64,000 nucleotides of DNA from Rhodospirillaceae bacterium. Lineage in GTDB: Bacteria; Pseudomonadota; Alphaproteobacteria; Thalassobaculales; Thalassobaculaceae. The stretch lies in the NCBI GenBank assembly GCA_018401495.1, contig JAGYJX010000010.1:186001-250000 (forward strand), in the 5' to 3' direction. The notes beneath the pieces are model-generated. The model ran no database searches. It worked only from the letters and a program-made list of their open reading frames with translations, and was not told where the DNA came from. Both the position numbers and the translations under genes were made by a program. Positions 1 to 8,788 of the stretch are shown here, in pieces. Position 1 is the first letter of the stretch; every line of letters starts with the position of its first letter.

Positions 1-305
1 CCCGGCACGCGCCGATGATCTCGACGCTGGCGGCCGGCGTGATCGACATCCACGAGGGCGGGGCGGTGGTCGACCGCATCTTCGTCGCCGGCGGCTTCGC
101 CGAGGTCACCGAGACCCGCTGCACGGTGCTGGCCGAGGAGGCGACCCGGCTGTCCGAGGTCGACGTGGCGGCCACCGAGAAGGCGATCGCCGACGACCGC
201 GACGTGCTCAAGGACACCACCGACCCGGTCGAGCGCGGCAAGCTCGAGGACCGGGTGCGGGCGCGCGAAGCCATGCTCGAGGCCAAGCGCCGGGCCGCAG
301 CTTAA
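1..305 (+). CDS. atpC: ATP synthase F1 epsilon subunit, C-terminal part
   Basis: This is the last ~100 residues of the epsilon subunit of F1Fo ATP synthase, the regulatory rotor-stalk protein on the cytoplasmic side. The gene enters from the left edge in the frame starting at base 3. The N-terminal beta-sandwich ending is recognisable (HAPMISTL, then GGFAEVTETRCTVLAEEA), followed by the helical C-terminal hairpin rich in Glu, Arg and Ala. It ends in TAA at 303-305. As atpC is normally the last gene of the atpAGDC run, the rest of the operon should lie just left of the window. A hairpin terminator follows. Identification is firm; only the start is missing. Confidence 0.95.
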   Translation, partial: RHAPMISTLAAGVIDIHEGGAVVDRIFVAGGFAEVTETRCTVLAEEATRLSEVDVAATEKAIADDRDVLKDTTDPVERGKLEDRVRAREAMLEAKRRAAA

Positions 306-333
306 CCCGTCCTCCGCCGATAATAGGTCCCCG

Positions 334-360
334 CCCGTCGCATAGCCGCGACGGGTGCTT
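334..360 (+). terminator. Hairpin terminator after atpC
   Basis: A perfect 8-bp inverted repeat, CCCGTCGC (334-341) and GCGACGGG (348-355), encloses a 6-base loop and is followed by TGCTT. It starts 28 bases after the atpC stop and precedes the next gene by about 80 bases. The position and GC-rich stem fit an intrinsic terminator of the ATP synthase operon, although the T-run is short. Confidence 0.6.
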
Positions 361-436
361 GCTCACGATCATTTTCGCCGTGACGTCGGATCACGTGGTG
401 TACCTTCCGCCATAGGCCGGTGGATCAGGTGAAAAT

Positions 437-3019
437 GTGCATTTGGCAGTGGAGTTCCTCGAGAGCGCGGCGCTGATTCTCGCGCTCTGCTTCTCGCAGC
501 GATTTGTCGTGGAACGTTGGCCGGACTCCGAACCGACCCGTCACGTTCTCTCTGGGCTGCTGTTCGGAGTCGCGAGCGTGGTGGCGATGTCCATGGCCGT
601 CGCGCTGTCGGAAGGAGTCATCTTCGACGCGCGCAGCGTGGTGCTGGCGACCGGAGCACTGTTCGGAGGTCCTGTCGTCGCCGCGATCTCGGCGACCATC
701 GCCGGGGCCTACCGGCTCTATCTCGGCGGCGACGGCGCCATCGTCGGCCTGATGGTGATCGTAAGCGTCGCGATGCTCGGAGTGATCGCCAATCGCCTGT
801 TCGCCGACCGCCTGACCGAATTGCGGGCGCATCACTTGCTTGGCTTCGGCGTCGGGGTCCACGTGGTGGCGCTGTCGTGGTTCGCGGTTCTGCCGATCGA
901 GTTCGTCGGGGTGATCCTGCCGCAACTGGCGCTGCCCTATGTCACCGTGCTGAGCCTCGCGACGGTGGCGATGGGCGTCCTGCTGCGCGAGATCGAGAAG
1001 CTGCTGGAGCACGACCGGATCCTCGGCGAGAGCCGGCAGCGCTTCCGGTTCCTGTTCGACACGACGGCGACAGCGCTCCTTGAAGAGGATGTGTCGGCCG
1101 TCCACGCCGCCCTGGCGCGGCTTCGGAGGGAAGGCGTCCGTGACCTTCGCGGGTATCTTGCGGACCATCCGGAGGAGGTTGCCAGCCTCGCGGGCCAGGT
1201 TCGCATTCTGCACGTCAACCCGGCGGCGGTTGCGCTGTTCCGGGTCGCATCGCAATACGAGTTGAAGGTCCGTATCGATACGTTCTTTGGCCCGGATGCG
1301 TCGGCGACCTTCGTCGACGAGCTGTGTGCGATGTGGGACGGCGCCGAGCGGTTCCAGCGCGAGACAACGTTCCGCACCGGGGACGGCGAGACGTTCACGG
1401 CGATCATCGCCTTGCCGCTGCCACGGACTCCCGTGGATGCCCGGCATGTTCCCGTCAGCGTCGTCGACATCACCGCCCAGAAGCAGGCCGAGCGCGAAAT
1501 CGCGGCGGAGCGTCGGCGACTTGAGGAGGTCCTCTGGGGGACCGACGTCGGAACCTGGGAATGGAACGTCAGGACCGGCGAGACCGCCTTCAACGAACGC
1601 TGGGCGCAAATCGCCGGCTATTCCCTTGATGAACTCGCCCCGATCTCGATCGAGACCTGGAAGCGCCTCACCCACCCCGACGACCTCGCGGCATCGGGTG
1701 CGGTCCTGGGCAGGGTGTTCGCCCGCGAGCTTGATTTCTATGAATGCGAAGCTCGGATGCGGCACCGCGATGGCACCTGGGTCTGGGTGCTCGACCGTGG
1801 AACGGTGGTCGAATGGGACGATCGCGGCGCACCGCTGCGGATGTCGGGCACCCACATGGACATCACCCGCCGCAAGCTGGCGGAGGAGCGCGTCGCTCGG
1901 CTGTCGAGCGTCCGCGACGCGCTTCTGAAGTGCCACGCGGCCATCCTGGCGGCAGACGACGAGGCCGCGATCCTCGAGACCACGGTGCGCACGTTGGTCG
2001 CTGCACGAGGGTATTCGCTGGTGTGGATCGGCGTCCCCGAGGACGTCGGAGAGCGGCTGGTGAGGCCGGTCGCGCAGGCTGGCGAGCAGGTCTCCTACCT
2101 GGACGGGTTGCGTGTCCATTGGTCGGACGACGATCTCGGCAACGGTCCGACCGGGCGGGCGGTCCGAACGCGCGATGTGCAGGTTGCCCACGATCTCGCA
2201 TCGGAAGCTAATTTCGGGCCGTGGTCGGCCACGGCCAAGGACCACTCCCTGCGGTCTTCGGTGGCGGCGCCGATCCAGGCGTCGGGCGAATTGTACGCGG
2301 TCCTGAACATCTACAGTTCGGTCCCGAGTGCCTTCGTCGACGACGAACTGGGGCTGATCCGGGAGTTCAGCGACAGCCTCGGCGTCGCCATCCGCGCGCT
2401 CCGGCTTCAGGCCGACACCGCGCGGCTGCACGCCGAACTCGAAGGCGCCGCGCTCGGTGCCGTCCGCGCCATCGCGGCGACCATCGAGAAGCGCGATCCC
2501 TACACCGCCGGCCACCAGGAGAACGTGGCGTCGTTGGCCGTCGCCGTCGGCACCAGGCTGGGGTGGCCCCCGTTCAAGCTCGAGGGCCTCCGGCTCGGCG
2601 CGATGATCCACGACATCGGCAAGATCTACATCCCGGCGGAAATCCTGAACCGGCCCGGCCGGCTCTCGAAGGCCGAGTTCGACCTGATCAAGTCGCATCC
2701 GACGATCGGCTACGAGATCCTGGAGAACACCTCGTTCCCTTGGCCGATCAAGGACATGGTCGTGCAGCACCACGAGCGGCTCGACGGCAGCGGCTACCCG
2801 AAGGGACTGACGGCAGACCAGATCCTCGACGAGGCCAAGGTTATGGCGGTCGCGGACGTCGTCGACGCCATCAATTCGCACCGCCCTTACCGTCCGGGGC
2901 TTGGAATGGACAGGGCCCTCGCGGAGATCGAAAGCGGCCAGGGGACCATCTACGATCCTGCCGCGGTCGACGCCTGCGTGTGCCTGCTGCGGGACGAGGG
3001 CTACCGATTCCCTCATTGA
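437..3019 (+). CDS. Membrane sensor with PAS, GAF and HD-GYP domains
   Basis: Predicted cyclic-di-GMP phosphodiesterase of 860 residues. Residues ~1-190 form a hydrophobic multi-helix region like the 5TMR-LYT sensor family. Two PAS-type regions follow (~205-355, the second with the typical end [10 protein letters not shown] near 480), then a GAF domain (~490-650), then HD-GYP (~665-860). The HD-GYP signatures are complete: HDIGK with H725/D726 and [11 protein letters not shown] from H778. The GTG start at 437 is the first usable codon in frame, with AGGTGA-like pairing just upstream; no better start is seen. It stands alone between a terminator and the ydbH operon. The signal is unknown; the 5TM region and GAF suggest a small ligand. 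Catalysis is inferred from motifs. Confidence 0.85.
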   Translation: MHLAVEFLESAALILALCFSQRFVVERWPDSEPTRHVLSGLLFGVASVVAMSMAVALSEGVIFDARSVVLATGALFGGPVVAAISATIAGAYRLYLGGDGAIVGLMVIVSVAMLGVIANRLFADRLTELRAHHLLGFGVGVHVVALSWFAVLPIEFVGVILPQLALPYVTVLSLATVAMGVLLREIEKLLEHDRILGESRQRFRFLFDTTATALLEEDVSAVHAALARLRREGVRDLRGYLADHPEEVASLAGQVRILHVNPAAVALFRVASQYELKVRIDTFFGPDASATFVDELCAMWDGAERFQRETTFRTGDGETFTAIIALPLPRTPVDARHVPVSVVDITAQKQAEREIAAERRRLEEVLWGTDVGTWEWNVRTGETAFNERWAQIAGYSLDELAPISIETWKRLTHPDDLAASGAVLGRVFARELDFYECEARMRHRDGTWVWVLDRGTVVEWDDRGAPLRMSGTHMDITRRKLAEERVARLSSVRDALLKCHAAILAADDEAAILETTVRTLVAARGYSLVWIGVPEDVGERLVRPVAQAGEQVSYLDGLRVHWSDDDLGNGPTGRAVRTRDVQVAHDLASEANFGPWSATAKDHSLRSSVAAPIQASGELYAVLNIYSSVPSAFVDDELGLIREFSDSLGVAIRALRLQADTARLHAELEGAALGAVRAIAATIEKRDPYTAGHQENVASLAVAVGTRLGWPPFKLEGLRLGAMIHDIGKIYIPAEILNRPGRLSKAEFDLIKSHPTIGYEILENTSFPWPIKDMVVQHHERLDGSGYPKGLTADQILDEAKVMAVADVVDAINSHRPYRPGLGMDRALAEIESGQGTIYDPAAVDACVCLLRDEGYRFPH

Positions 3020-3115
3020 GGGCCGGAGCGGCGCCGAATTCCGCCGGTTGGACGCACCTTCGCGCACTTGCCATACTCCACGCCGAGGCGGGGCAGCGTC
3101 GGAGGAAACGGCAAC

Positions 3116-6100
3116 GTGGGTTGGTTCGGCCGCACGGTCCTGGTGCTGTCGGCGATCGTGGTGCTGGCGGTGCCGGCGCTCTGGATCGGCCGCGACGTGG
3201 TGCCACCCAGGATCGTGCGCTGGGCGGTCAACCAGGCCGCCGGCGCCGAGGTTATCGACGACCTCGCGTTCCGGGTGTCCGGCCTGTCCTCCGGTCATGT
3301 CGAGATCATCGATCTGCGGGTCAACCGCGACGCCGCCCTGGTCGCCGAGCGCGTGCGGATCGGGTTCGAGCCCGACGAACTGGTGACGGGCAGGCTGCGG
3401 ACCGTGACGGTGACCGGTGCCGTCGCGCGGGCCTCGGTCGACGCCGGTGGCACCGTCGACCCCGCGGGTCTCGGACCGCTGATCGCGGCGTTCCGCGGCG
3501 ACCCGGACGCGGCGGCCACGGAGCCGGCGCTGCGCCGCCTCGAGCTTCGCGATGCCGCCGTGCGCCTGGTCGGGGCGATCACCGGCGCGATCCGCCTGGA
3601 CGGGGCGGTGGAGCCGTCGGCCGCCGGCTTCTCCGGCAGCGGCGCGTGGCGCATGGATGCCGAGACGCAGGCGCCCGCCGGTCCGTTGGCGGCGGGCCTG
3701 GCGATCGTGGCCGAGGGCGGCGCGAGCGTCGATCAGCTCGCCGACGCCTGGCGGTTCGCCGGAACCATCCGGGACGGCAGGGTGGCGCGGGCCGGACTGG
3801 TGGTCTCGGGGCTGGCCGGGCGCGCCGACCTCACGCTGCCGCCAGCGGGGTCCCCGGCAGGCGGGGTCGAGATGTCCGCGCAGCGTGTCGAGGCGGGTGC
3901 CGCGTCGCTGGAGACGCCGTTCCTGCACGTTCGCTACGACCCGGCCGGGATCTCCGGGACCGCCCGGCTAGGACCCGAGGCGGCGCCGGAGATCGAGGTT
4001 GCCGCCGTGGCCGACGCCGCCGACGGCGATGGCCGGCGCGGTTTTCGGATCAACGCCCGCGCCGACCTGGCGCGTCTCGACACCCTGCTGGCCGCCTGGA
4101 GCGGCCGCCCGCCGGCCGAGGTGCACGGCGAGGCGAGCGCGGAGCTGTCCGGCCGGGCGCCGATGGGCGAGGCCGATCCGGCCGGAATCTGGGCCGGAAC
4201 GGTCGCCTCCGGCGGCATCGACGTCCGGTTGGCGGAGTCCCGGCTCCCTGAGCCGATCATGGGGCGGATCCGCGGCGAGGCGCGTCTGGCGCTCGCCCTC
4301 GCCGCCGGCCGGCCTGGCGGCCGAGACGGCAGGCCCGGCCGGGTTCGACGCGGTGCTCGACGCCGCCGCGCCCGGCCCGGCCGGCGACTGGGTTCCGGCC
4401 GGGCCGCTGCGCCTGGAGGTCGGCTCCGACGCATCGGCGTTCCGGGCGATGCTGGAGGCACCGTTCGGCGACGCCCGGGCCGAGATCGCCGGTCCGGTCC
4501 GTCTGGCCGTCGGCGAGACCGGGTCCGCCCTCCTGGATGCGTCCGCCGCGTTCCGTCGGGGACGCCACGGCTGGGAACTGGAGCGGGTGGCGCACGCCGA
4601 CGCCGAGATTGCCGGGTTGCAGGGACGCGGCGTCGAGATCGAGCGGCTTCGCGCCCGGGTCGACGGGCTCGTCGTGGTGGCGGAGGGACCGTCGGGCGGC
4701 TTCGCGATCGATCTCAGGGCGAGCGCGCCCGGACTCGGCATCGTCGGGGCCGAGTTGTCGGCGGTCGGGCGCGTCGATCCGGGCCCCGCTGGCGTCGGTG
4801 TCCGCCTCACCGAGCCCGGCCGCCTGGCCGTGGACCGTCTGGCGCCGGCGGCGCCGCTCGCCCCACGCTCGGGTTCGCGGCCGGGCTGGCGGTGTCCGAC
4901 AGCCCGGTGCTCACCCTGCCGTCGGACGGCGGTCCGATCGAGCTGCGGCTGCCGTTGGAACTCCGGCCCCTCGTCCTGGCCTCGGTGGAGCCCGGCGCCT
5001 GGAGTGTCTCTGTCGGGGCGACGCGGGTCACCGCCGAGGCCTGGCTCGAGCCGTCGGGCGAAGGCGGCCGGCTGCGGGCGCGGCTGAACGGCGCCACGGC
5101 GTCGGTGGCCCCGCTCGACGCAACCCTCGAGGGGCTGGCGGTCGACGCCCGCCTGGAACTCACATCCGCCGGGGTCCGCCTCGACCGGATCGACGTCGCC
5201 GCCCGGCGCATCGTCGATCAGGCGCGGCTGGCGCGGTTCGTGCCGCTGTCGCTGCAGGGCGCGGCGCGCGGCGTGGCGACGGCGGCGGAGCCTGATCGGC
5301 TGGTGTTCCAGGCGACGCTGCGCGGCGCCGACGGGGCCTTCGTCCTCGACGCCGCCGGCCGGCACTCGCCGGGTTCCGGCCGCGGCGAGGCCGGGCTGAC
5401 GCTGTTCCCGATCCGCTTCGTCCCCGGGGGGCTGCAACCCGCCGATCTGTCGCCGGCCGCAGCCGCGCTGTTCCGCCACGCCTCCGGCGAGGTGTCGCTC
5501 GCCGGTCGCGTGCGCTGGCCGGGCGAAGCGGTGCCGCCCGACGACCCGCTGACCCTCACGCTCAGCAATCTCGGCTTCACCGGCTCGCTCGGTACCGTCG
5601 CCGGCCTTGCCGGCTCGATCGCGCTGACCCAGGTGGATCCGCCGGCGACCGCCGCCGGCCAACTGCTGACCGCGACCGCGATCGATGTCGGGGTGCCGAT
5701 CGAGGCGCCGCGGATCCGTTTCCGGCTGGAGGCGGAGCGGATCCTGCGTCTGGAGGCGGTCGAGGGACGCTTTGCCGGGGGCCTGGTCACCGCCACCGAC
5801 GTGTCGGTTCCGCTCGACGGCCAGCAACCGGTACCGGTGGTCCTGACCATCGAGGACGTCGACGCCGCCCTGCTGGCGCAAACGGTCGATCTCGACGGGC
5901 TGTCGGCCACCGGAAGCCTGTCGGGGTGGCTGCCGCTGCTGTGGGATCCCGCAACCGGGCTGTCGGTCCGGCAGGCGCGACTCGTCGCCCGGACCGGGGG
6001 TGGCAGCCTGCGTTACCAGCCGGAGGACGGCGCCTCCGCGTTGCAGGATTCCGGTGAGCAGGTTAGCCTGCTGCTCAAGGCGATTCGAAATTTCGTGTAC

Positions 6101-6316
6101 GAGTCCTTCGAGGTCGAGGCCGACGGGCGCCCGGGGGAGCCATTCGACGTGAAAATCAGGCTGCGTGGTGCCAATCCCGACCTCTACGATGGCTACCCGA
6201 TCGCGCTCAACGTCACCCTCACCGGCGCGCTTGACCAGTTGTTCGGCAATCTGCGGCGCAGCCTCGGCCTCACCGACGTCATCCGGCGGCGGTTCGAGGC
6301 ATCCGGTGGTGGCTGA
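3116..6316 (+). CDS. ydbH: YdbH-family AsmA-like intermembrane lipid transport protein (two compensating frame breaks)
   Basis: Large AsmA-like protein (~1066 residues) with one N-terminal membrane segment (LVLSAIVVLAVPALWIG) and a long beta-rich periplasmic body, ending in the family-typical stretch about a central ligand-binding repeat. In E. coli YdbH works with YhdP and TamB in phospholipid transport to the outer membrane. I prefer GTG 3116, which has GGAGGA at 3101-3106, over the TTG at 3068. Residues encoded about 4310-4862 make sense only in the next frame (for example AAETAGPAGFDAVLDAAAPG); the original frame resumes at TLGFAAGLAVSD. Because no stop intervenes, the uninterrupted reading contains ~185 wrong residues. 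The neighbours ynbE and ydbL confirm the family. Confidence 0.85.
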   Translation: MGWFGRTVLVLSAIVVLAVPALWIGRDVVPPRIVRWAVNQAAGAEVIDDLAFRVSGLSSGHVEIIDLRVNRDAALVAERVRIGFEPDELVTGRLRTVTVTGAVARASVDAGGTVDPAGLGPLIAAFRGDPDAAATEPALRRLELRDAAVRLVGAITGAIRLDGAVEPSAAGFSGSGAWRMDAETQAPAGPLAAGLAIVAEGGASVDQLADAWRFAGTIRDGRVARAGLVVSGLAGRADLTLPPAGSPAGGVEMSAQRVEAGAASLETPFLHVRYDPAGISGTARLGPEAAPEIEVAAVADAADGDGRRGFRINARADLARLDTLLAAWSGRPPAEVHGEASAELSGRAPMGEADPAGIWAGTVASGGIDVRLAESRLPEPIMGRIRGEARLALALAAGRPGGRDGRPGRVRRGARRRRARPGRRLGSGRAAAPGGRLRRIGVPGDAGGTVRRRPGRDRRSGPSGRRRDRVRPPGCVRRVPSGTPRLGTGAGGARRRRDCRVAGTRRRDRAASRPGRRARRGGGGTVGRLRDRSQGERARTRHRRGRVVGGRARRSGPRWRRCPPHRARPPGRGPSGAGGAARPTLGFAAGLAVSDSPVLTLPSDGGPIELRLPLELRPLVLASVEPGAWSVSVGATRVTAEAWLEPSGEGGRLRARLNGATASVAPLDATLEGLAVDARLELTSAGVRLDRIDVAARRIVDQARLARFVPLSLQGAARGVATAAEPDRLVFQATLRGADGAFVLDAAGRHSPGSGRGEAGLTLFPIRFVPGGLQPADLSPAAAALFRHASGEVSLAGRVRWPGEAVPPDDPLTLTLSNLGFTGSLGTVAGLAGSIALTQVDPPATAAGQLLTATAIDVGVPIEAPRIRFRLEAERILRLEAVEGRFAGGLVTATDVSVPLDGQQPVPVVLTIEDVDAALLAQTVDLDGLSATGSLSGWLPLLWDPATGLSVRQARLVARTGGGSLRYQPEDGASALQDSGEQVSLLLKAIRNFVYESFEVEADGRPGEPFDVKIRLRGANPDLYDGYPIALNVTLTGALDQLFGNLRRSLGLTDVIRRRFEASGGG

Positions 6317-6506
6317 GTTGGGCGGTCGCGCGGTCCTGGCTGTCGCGCTGATGCTTGGGATCACCGCCTGCGAGCCGAGGGTGATCCTGGAAGCGCCGAA
6401 GGATCCGATCACCATCAACCTGAACATCAAGATCGAGCAGGAGGTCCGCATCAAGGTGGAGCGCGACCTCGAGCAATTGTTCACCAGCGACAAGAAGATC
6501 TTCTGA
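6306..6506 (+). CDS. ynbE: YnbE-family outer-membrane lipoprotein
   Basis: Small lipoprotein of ~66 residues overlapping the end of ydbH by 11 bases. A short hydrophobic signal ends in the lipobox GITAC, so the mature protein would start at Cys and be lipidated. It then carries the family pattern ILEAPKDPITINLNIKIEQEV, a beta-strand region. In E. coli, YnbE multimers are reported to pair with the YdbH C-terminus through beta-strand augmentation to complete the bridge to the outer membrane. Starts at GTG 6306 or 6309 are equivalent. It is too short for many gene callers and would be easily lost. The identification follows from sequence, size and gene order. Confidence 0.85.
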   Translation: MVAELGGRAVLAVALMLGITACEPRVILEAPKDPITINLNIKIEQEVRIKVERDLEQLFTSDKKIF

Positions 6507-6516
6507 GGAGACGGCG

Positions 6517-6867
6517 ATGCGGCTCGGCCGACGGACCCTGGTGACGGCGCTGGCCGGGATGGCCGCGTGGGCGGCGCTCGGGGCGGCCCCGGCCTGGGCG
6601 CTCGAACTCGACGCCGCCAAGGCACAGGGCTGGATCGGCGAGCGTCGCGACGGTTATGTCGGGCTGGTGGACGCGGCGGCGCCGGCGGAGGCCCGTGCCC
6701 TGGTGGATCAGATCAACGCCGAGCGCCGGAACGCCTACGACGCGGTCGCCCGCCAGAACAGCGTCCCGCGCGACCAGGTCGAGGCGCTGGCCGGCCAGAA
6801 GCTGATCCAGCGCGCCGCCGCCGGCACCTTCGTGATGGACGCGGCCGGGCGCTGGATCCGCAAGTAG
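6517..6867 (+). CDS. ydbL: YdbL-family periplasmic protein (DUF1318)
   Basis: A 116-residue secreted protein. A Tat- or Sec-like signal (RLGRRTLVTALAGMAAW, cleavage near AWA-LELD) precedes a DUF1318 domain whose hallmarks are visible: AKAQGWIGERRDGYVGL, the helix VDQINAERRNAYDAVARQN and the C-terminal TFVMDAAGRWIRK. E. coli YdbL is thought to act as a chaperone-like partner that keeps YnbE from multimerising out of place. ATG 6517 follows GAGGA with ideal spacing and lies 10 bases after the ynbE stop, so ydbH-ynbE-ydbL form one operon. Intact, with no frame problem. Confidence 0.85.
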   Translation: MRLGRRTLVTALAGMAAWAALGAAPAWALELDAAKAQGWIGERRDGYVGLVDAAAPAEARALVDQINAERRNAYDAVARQNSVPRDQVEALAGQKLIQRAAAGTFVMDAAGRWIRK

Positions 6868-6906
6868 CGCCGCGCGCCGCCGGCCGTTGCCCGCCGGCAA
6901 GAGCGG

Positions 6907-8175
6907 TCAGCCGTTCCCCTTGGGATCCGGCGGCGGCTCGCGGTCGGCTTCCGAGGTCATCTGCACCATCCGGGTGTGCGGCCGGCGCTTGCGGCCCTCC
7001 TCGACCCTGGATTGCAGTTCCGAGTCGAGCTGGTCGTTCTCCCAGTTGTGCATCTGGCTGACCATCTTCACCCGGGCCTGTTCGTAGCGTGAGCCCTTCT
7101 TGACCAGCTCGTGGTCGGGATACAGCTCCTTGATCGGAATGCGGGGCGCGTAACCCGACAGGCGCAGGATCGCGCGCTCCATCGCCCGGTCGCCGCCGAT
7201 GGCGTCACGGCCGGCGTGGGCGTCGCGCCACACCCTGATCATGTCGTCCCAGCCGTCGAGGCCGTAGCCGACGTCGCGGCGCAGCCGGTCGAGGCGGTCG
7301 ATCGCCGACAGGTTCTGGTCGAACAGGTCGGCGAGCGACCCGAGCAACTCGTTCAGCACGCGCAGCCGCTCGTTGACGTAGGCGATGCACTCGTCGGCGG
7401 CCTCCAGGATGTAGCCGACCTGATGGTCGAGTTCCTCGCGAACCCGTGGGCGGTAGGCGGCCAACTCGACCCTGAACTGCAGCAGCCGGGTGTGCTGCAG
7501 GTAGAGGAAGCCGTTGTTCTTGTCCTCGCCCTTGGCGGTGACGTTGCCGAACGGCGTGATCATCCCGACCAGCGGGTCGAGGTAGCTCTTGGCGTCGTTG
7601 ACGGTGCATTTGCAGCGTTCGGCGGCGAAGATCATGACCCGCTCGATCAGCAGGTCGAGATCGATGCGCTGGCGCCCGGACTCGGCACCCATCAGGTCCA
7701 TCAACGTGCGCGTGTTGGTGCGCGCCATCAGCGTATCGCCCTTGGCGATCCCGCATTCGCGGGTGAGCTGCGAGATGCACGACAGGCGCACCATGGCGCG
7801 GTCCTGGGCGTCGCGTTCCACCGCCTCCTGCGCCGCCGAGCGGATCGCCGGATCGCCGCCCAGCTCGGCATCGGCGGCAAGGCAGATGTCGCGCACGTTG
7901 ATCGGGTCAAGGTCACGGGTGGTGGAGGTTTCGAGGATGCGCTCGTGGACGCAGACGTCCCGCGCGTCCAGGGTCGCCAACTGGGAAAGCTGCTCCCACG
8001 GCACCACCACCAGTTCGCCGCGTCGGGTGCCCGAATAGTTCGGGATCACCGCTTCCAGGAGTCGATCTTCGCCGTGGAAGTATTCCCGTACCCGGGTATG
8101 GGCGAGGTCCTTCTGGTGCAAGGGAACACTCGTTCCCCTCCTCTCGAAGGTCTGAGGCAGGTTTATTCCCCGCAT
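6907..8175 (-). CDS. Conserved hypothetical protein, ~420 residues
   Basis: I do not recognise a named family. It is a soluble, charged, largely helical protein with no signal peptide or membrane segment. It contains two Cys-bearing segments (RLSCISQLTRECGI and AAERCKCTVNDAKSY), a phrase resembling a metabolite- or nucleic-acid-associated fold (LMDLMGAESGRQRIDLD), and a polar tail rich in Arg, Pro and Lys. The start is uncertain. ATG 8175 is the first in frame, but a strong AGGAGG at about 8140 lies 7 bases before a GTG in another frame, and a one-base correction there would give a protein starting MFPLHQKDLAHTR. It sits downstream of rppH on the same strand, separated by ~80 bases. Function unknown. 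Confidence 0.6.
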   Translation of the reverse strand: MRGINLPQTFERRGTSVPLHQKDLAHTRVREYFHGEDRLLEAVIPNYSGTRRGELVVVPWEQLSQLATLDARDVCVHERILETSTTRDLDPINVRDICLAADAELGGDPAIRSAAQEAVERDAQDRAMVRLSCISQLTRECGIAKGDTLMARTNTRTLMDLMGAESGRQRIDLDLLIERVMIFAAERCKCTVNDAKSYLDPLVGMITPFGNVTAKGEDKNNGFLYLQHTRLLQFRVELAAYRPRVREELDHQVGYILEAADECIAYVNERLRVLNELLGSLADLFDQNLSAIDRLDRLRRDVGYGLDGWDDMIRVWRDAHAGRDAIGGDRAMERAILRLSGYAPRIPIKELYPDHELVKKGSRYEQARVKMVSQMHNWENDQLDSELQSRVEEGRKRRPHTRMVQMTSEADREPPPDPKGNG

Positions 8176-8258
8176 GCCCGTTCCCCACAGTCCGGATCTC
8201 GGAGTGTACGCCGAGGCCGCGGGATTAGAAACGCCGCGATTGCCGTGGCGGCAGCCGG

Positions 8259-8753
8259 TCAGGCGGTCGCGGTACCGGCCGCCTGCCGCACGGCGGGCCC
8301 GAGTTCGTCGACCACGGCCGTGTAGATCGCGCGCTTGAACGGCACGATCAGCGAGGCCAGCTGGTCCAGCTCGACCCACCGCCAAGCGTCGAACTCCGGG
8401 TGCTTGGTGTCCAGGCGAATGTCCGTGTCGTCGCCGAGGAAGCGGCAGGCGAACCATTTCTGCCGCTGGCCGCGCCAGCGTCCGCCCCAGACCCGGCCGA
8501 TCAGGTCGTCCGGCAGGTCGTAGGTCAGCCAGCCGGCGGTGCCGGCGACGAGCGCCGCCTTGCTGGTGCCGATCTCCTCCTCCAGCTCGCGCAGCGCCGC
8601 GGCCTCGGGGGTCTCGCCCTCGTCGATCCCGCCCTGCGGCATCTGCCAGGCGTCCGGCGTGTCGATGCGCCGTCCGACGAACACCCGGCCGCGGGCGTCG
8701 AACAGCATCACGCCGACACAGGGACGGTAGGGCAGGGAGGCGCGGTCCGTCAT
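8259..8753 (-). CDS. rppH: RNA pyrophosphohydrolase (Nudix)
   Basis: A 164-residue Nudix hydrolase that removes pyrophosphate from 5'-triphosphate RNA ends and so initiates mRNA decay. The Nudix box is intact at residues ~42-63 (GGIDEGETPEAAALRELEEE, then IG). The RppH-specific segments GRRIDTPDAWQMPQGG and VWGGRWRGQRQKWFACRFLG are present. The ATG at 8753 follows GGAAGGGA; longer readings add low-complexity residues with no homology. It is the last recognisable gene of the gpmI - envC - ctpA - deacetylase - rppH run, which is a conserved arrangement in alphaproteobacteria. No damage seen. Confidence 0.92.
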   Translation of the reverse strand: MTDRASLPYRPCVGVMLFDARGRVFVGRRIDTPDAWQMPQGGIDEGETPEAAALRELEEEIGTSKAALVAGTAGWLTYDLPDDLIGRVWGGRWRGQRQKWFACRFLGDDTDIRLDTKHPEFDAWRWVELDQLASLIVPFKRAIYTAVVDELGPAVRQAAGTATA

Positions 8754-8788
8754 GGCATTCCCTTCCGGTGGGCGGTCGAGGCCGGGGC

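Noticed and set aside
3068..3115. TTG start for ydbH
   Set aside because: GTG 3116 has GGAGGA at correct spacing and directly precedes the membrane helix.
425..3928. Minus-strand open frame of over 1100 codons opposite the HD-GYP sensor and ydbH
   Set aside because: It is Arg/Gly/Asp/Pro-rich with no domain, and lies antisense to two clear genes; long antisense frames are expected at this GC content.
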